Assembly: GCA_022865545.1 (NCBI GenBank)
Contig: JALHTA010000071.1
Span: forward strand, 1-7,821
DNA: 7,821 nt
Reading direction: 5' to 3'
From: Actinomycetota bacterium
GTDB taxonomy: Bacteria > Actinomycetota > Humimicrobiia > Humimicrobiales > Humimicrobiaceae
Shown here: piece after piece, positions 6,756 through 7,821 of the stretch
How the letters are laid out: each line of letters begins with the position of its first letter
Position numbering within the stretch: position 1 is the stretch's first letter
Program-made: the position numbers and the translations under genes
Notes under the pieces: generated by a model
What the model was told of the DNA's origin: nothing
Seen by the model: the letters and a program-made list of their open reading frames with translations, nothing else
The model's database searches: none

Positions 6756-6784
6756 TTGCCTCTTTTTTAAAAAGATAATAGATT
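6756..6784 (+). promoter_or_regulatory. Weak promoter candidate before the flavoprotein gene
   Basis: TTGCCT (6756-6761) and TAGATT (6779-6784) are 17 bp apart, each with four of six consensus bases. The 139-bp gap after korB contains no gene and no convincing terminator, so read-through from korAB is equally possible. CTTTTTTAAAAAG between the boxes is an AT palindrome of uncertain meaning. Confidence 0.25.
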
Positions 6785-6817
6785 ATACATAGTTTTAAAT
6801 GAAAGCAGTACTTTATT

Positions 6818-7468
6818 ATGGCAAGGAGAAAGTATTTGAGAAATGGCATTGAGGAAAAAAATGATAAATACAGGATAGTTGCCATATATGGAAGTCCCAG
6901 AATAAGAGGCAATACAGCAATCCTTATGGACCACTTCCTGAAGGGTATTGTGGAAAATACCAGATATAATAAAGATACTGTTCAAATAGAAAGTTTACTG
7001 ATAAAGGATAAAAACATATCTCCATGCCGTGAATGTTGTAATTGTTCAAAAACAGGTGAATGCATTATTTCAGATGATATGCAGGGAATATACAAATTGC
7101 TTATTAAGGCTGACTTTATTGCTGTAGCTTCTCCTGTTTTTTTTACAACAGTATCAGGTTATCTTAAGGCGGTTATAGACAGGTGCCAGAGATTCTGGGT
7201 ATTAAAATATGAGCATAATAAAAAGATCATTAAAAAGACCCGTGGAGGAATATTTATAAGTACATCCGGTTCCGGGTCAAAAGATATTTTTAAATGCTCC
7301 ATCAAGGTCATAAGATCATTTTTTGACGTACTGTTTGTTGATTATTTAAAGGATTTTACTTTTAATGGCATAGACAAGAAGGGGGAAATATTAAATAATG
7401 AAAAAGCCGTTTCGGCTTTATATGAATTTGGTAAAAATATGGATTTTGATAATGGAGAAAGGAAATGA
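6818..7468 (+). CDS. Iron-sulfur flavoprotein (Isf-like, flavodoxin-fold NAD(P)H/ferredoxin-linked reductase)
   Basis: A 216-residue cytosolic protein of the NADPH-dependent FMN reductase/flavodoxin-like superfamily. IVAIYGSPRIRGNT at 20-33 is the first strand plus the FMN phosphate loop. ASPVFFTTVSGYLKAVIDRC is the second conserved FMN-site segment (S-P-x-[YF]-x(5)-LK-x-x-[IF]-DR). Between them C70-x2-C73-x2-C76-x5-C82, followed by DDM, reproduces the compact cluster motif of the archaeal iron-sulfur flavoprotein Isf, so a [4Fe-4S] cluster next to FMN is likely. Isf proteins accept ferredoxin electrons and can reduce oxygen or peroxide; the physiological acceptor here is unknown. ATG 6818 has only a poor ribosome site. 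A strong AAGGAG (6823-6828) lies 7 nt before an in-frame TTG at 6836, which would remove six residues without touching the fold, so TTG 6836 is a serious alternative. The stop overlaps the next gene by 4 nt (ATGA). Confidence 0.85.
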   Translation: MARRKYLRNGIEEKNDKYRIVAIYGSPRIRGNTAILMDHFLKGIVENTRYNKDTVQIESLLIKDKNISPCRECCNCSKTGECIISDDMQGIYKLLIKADFIAVASPVFFTTVSGYLKAVIDRCQRFWVLKYEHNKKIIKKTRGGIFISTSGSGSKDIFKCSIKVIRSFFDVLFVDYLKDFTFNGIDKKGEILNNEKAVSALYEFGKNMDFDNGERK

Positions 7469-7821
7469 AAATTAAAACAATTAAAACAATATTAGCTTTA
7501 CTGGTCCTGTGTATTATAACGGTCACACTTGCTACGGGCTGTACATTTATTCAAAACATAAAGTCCCTTTACAGGGGGCAGCCTGACGGGGAAGTGATGA
7601 TCGCCGATGAATATGAAAACAATTTTACTCTGAAGGATATTGAAGGAGATGAAGTATCCCTCTCAGATTTTTCAGCAGACGTGATAGTGCTTAATTTCTG
7701 GGCGACATGGTGTCCGCCCTGCAGGGAAGAAATACCCGATTTTATCGCAGTTTATAATAAATACAGGGATGAGGGAGTACGATTTATAGGTGTTTCAAAT
7801 GAAGATATTGCCACTATCAAG
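7465..7821 (+). CDS. TlpA-like thioredoxin-fold lipoprotein (3'-partial)
   Basis: 119 codons are visible and the frame remains open at the right edge. The N-terminus has three lysines, a hydrophobic stretch (about 9-24) and an acceptable lipobox LATGC with C26 as the lipidation site, so the protein should be anchored on the outer face of the cytoplasmic membrane. After a linker, FTLKDIEGDEVSLSDF (54-69) and VLNFWATWCPPC (75-86) form the start of a TlpA/ResA/AhpC-TSA thioredoxin domain with active-site pair C83/C86. Such proteins reduce or exchange disulfides outside the membrane, for instance in cytochrome c maturation or redox repair, usually fed by a CcdA-type membrane protein. The ATG overlaps the stop of the flavoprotein gene in an ATGA arrangement, and GGAG lies 7 nt upstream, implying translational coupling. 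The C-terminal part and the next gene are outside the window. Confidence 0.9.
   Translation, partial: MKIKTIKTILALLVLCIITVTLATGCTFIQNIKSLYRGQPDGEVMIADEYENNFTLKDIEGDEVSLSDFSADVIVLNFWATWCPPCREEIPDFIAVYNKYRDEGVRFIGVSNEDIATIK

Noticed and set aside
6679..6985. Minus-strand frames of 77 and 72 codons covering the korB-flavoprotein gap
   Set aside because: They overlap the flavoprotein start region antisense, have low-complexity hydrophobic or charged content, and match no family I know.

Overview
The window looks like a piece of chromosome from an AT-rich, probably anaerobic bacterium. Ile is often ATA and Arg is mostly AGG/AGA. Bacterial traits are a Shine-Dalgarno-dependent lipoprotein gene with a lipobox, a TlpA-type thioredoxin, a YtxH-like envelope protein and sigma70-like promoter sequences. 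The gene content (ferredoxin, ferredoxin-linked 2-oxoacid oxidoreductase, iron-sulfur flavoprotein, CoA-disulfide/persulfide reductase) suits an anaerobe. I cannot assign a phylum from sequence alone. There are no RNA genes, CRISPR arrays, insertion sequences or phage genes.

Layout. (1) 1-276: a YtxH-like small membrane/coiled-coil protein at the left edge, followed by a stem-loop terminator (306-351). (2) 448-2422, plus strand: a 69-residue ferredoxin-like protein, then a CoA-disulfide/NADH oxidase-type flavoprotein fused to a C-terminal rhodanese domain. (3) 2430-3716, minus strand: a 12-helix MFS transporter of the UMF1/Atg22-like type, convergent with the reductase and only 7 bp away. (4) 3717-3992: the longest non-coding stretch. 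It holds a perfect 8-bp inverted repeat and a good promoter for the next operon. (5) 3993-6678, plus strand: the two genes of a KorAB-type 2-oxoacid:ferredoxin oxidoreductase, with gamma and alpha domains fused in the first subunit and the TPP/[4Fe-4S] beta subunit in the second. (6) 6818-7821, plus strand: an Isf-like iron-sulfur flavoprotein overlapping by 4 nt a TlpA-like thioredoxin lipoprotein that runs off the right edge.

Common thread. Most genes are redox genes of low-potential anaerobic metabolism. KorAB makes reduced ferredoxin from a 2-oxoacid and CoA. The small ferredoxin could carry such electrons. The reductase-rhodanese fusion probably reduces CoA persulfide, polysulfide or CoA disulfide with NAD(P)H. 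The Isf/TlpA pair probably handles electron or thiol-disulfide exchange, partly outside the membrane. These links are inferred from neighbourhood and family knowledge.

I did not find an obviously new multi-gene system. The points most worth checking are the unusual N-terminal cysteine set of the ferredoxin, the palindrome upstream of korAB, the start-site reassignments (korA, korB, flavoprotein), and the three-arm hairpin after the YtxH gene.
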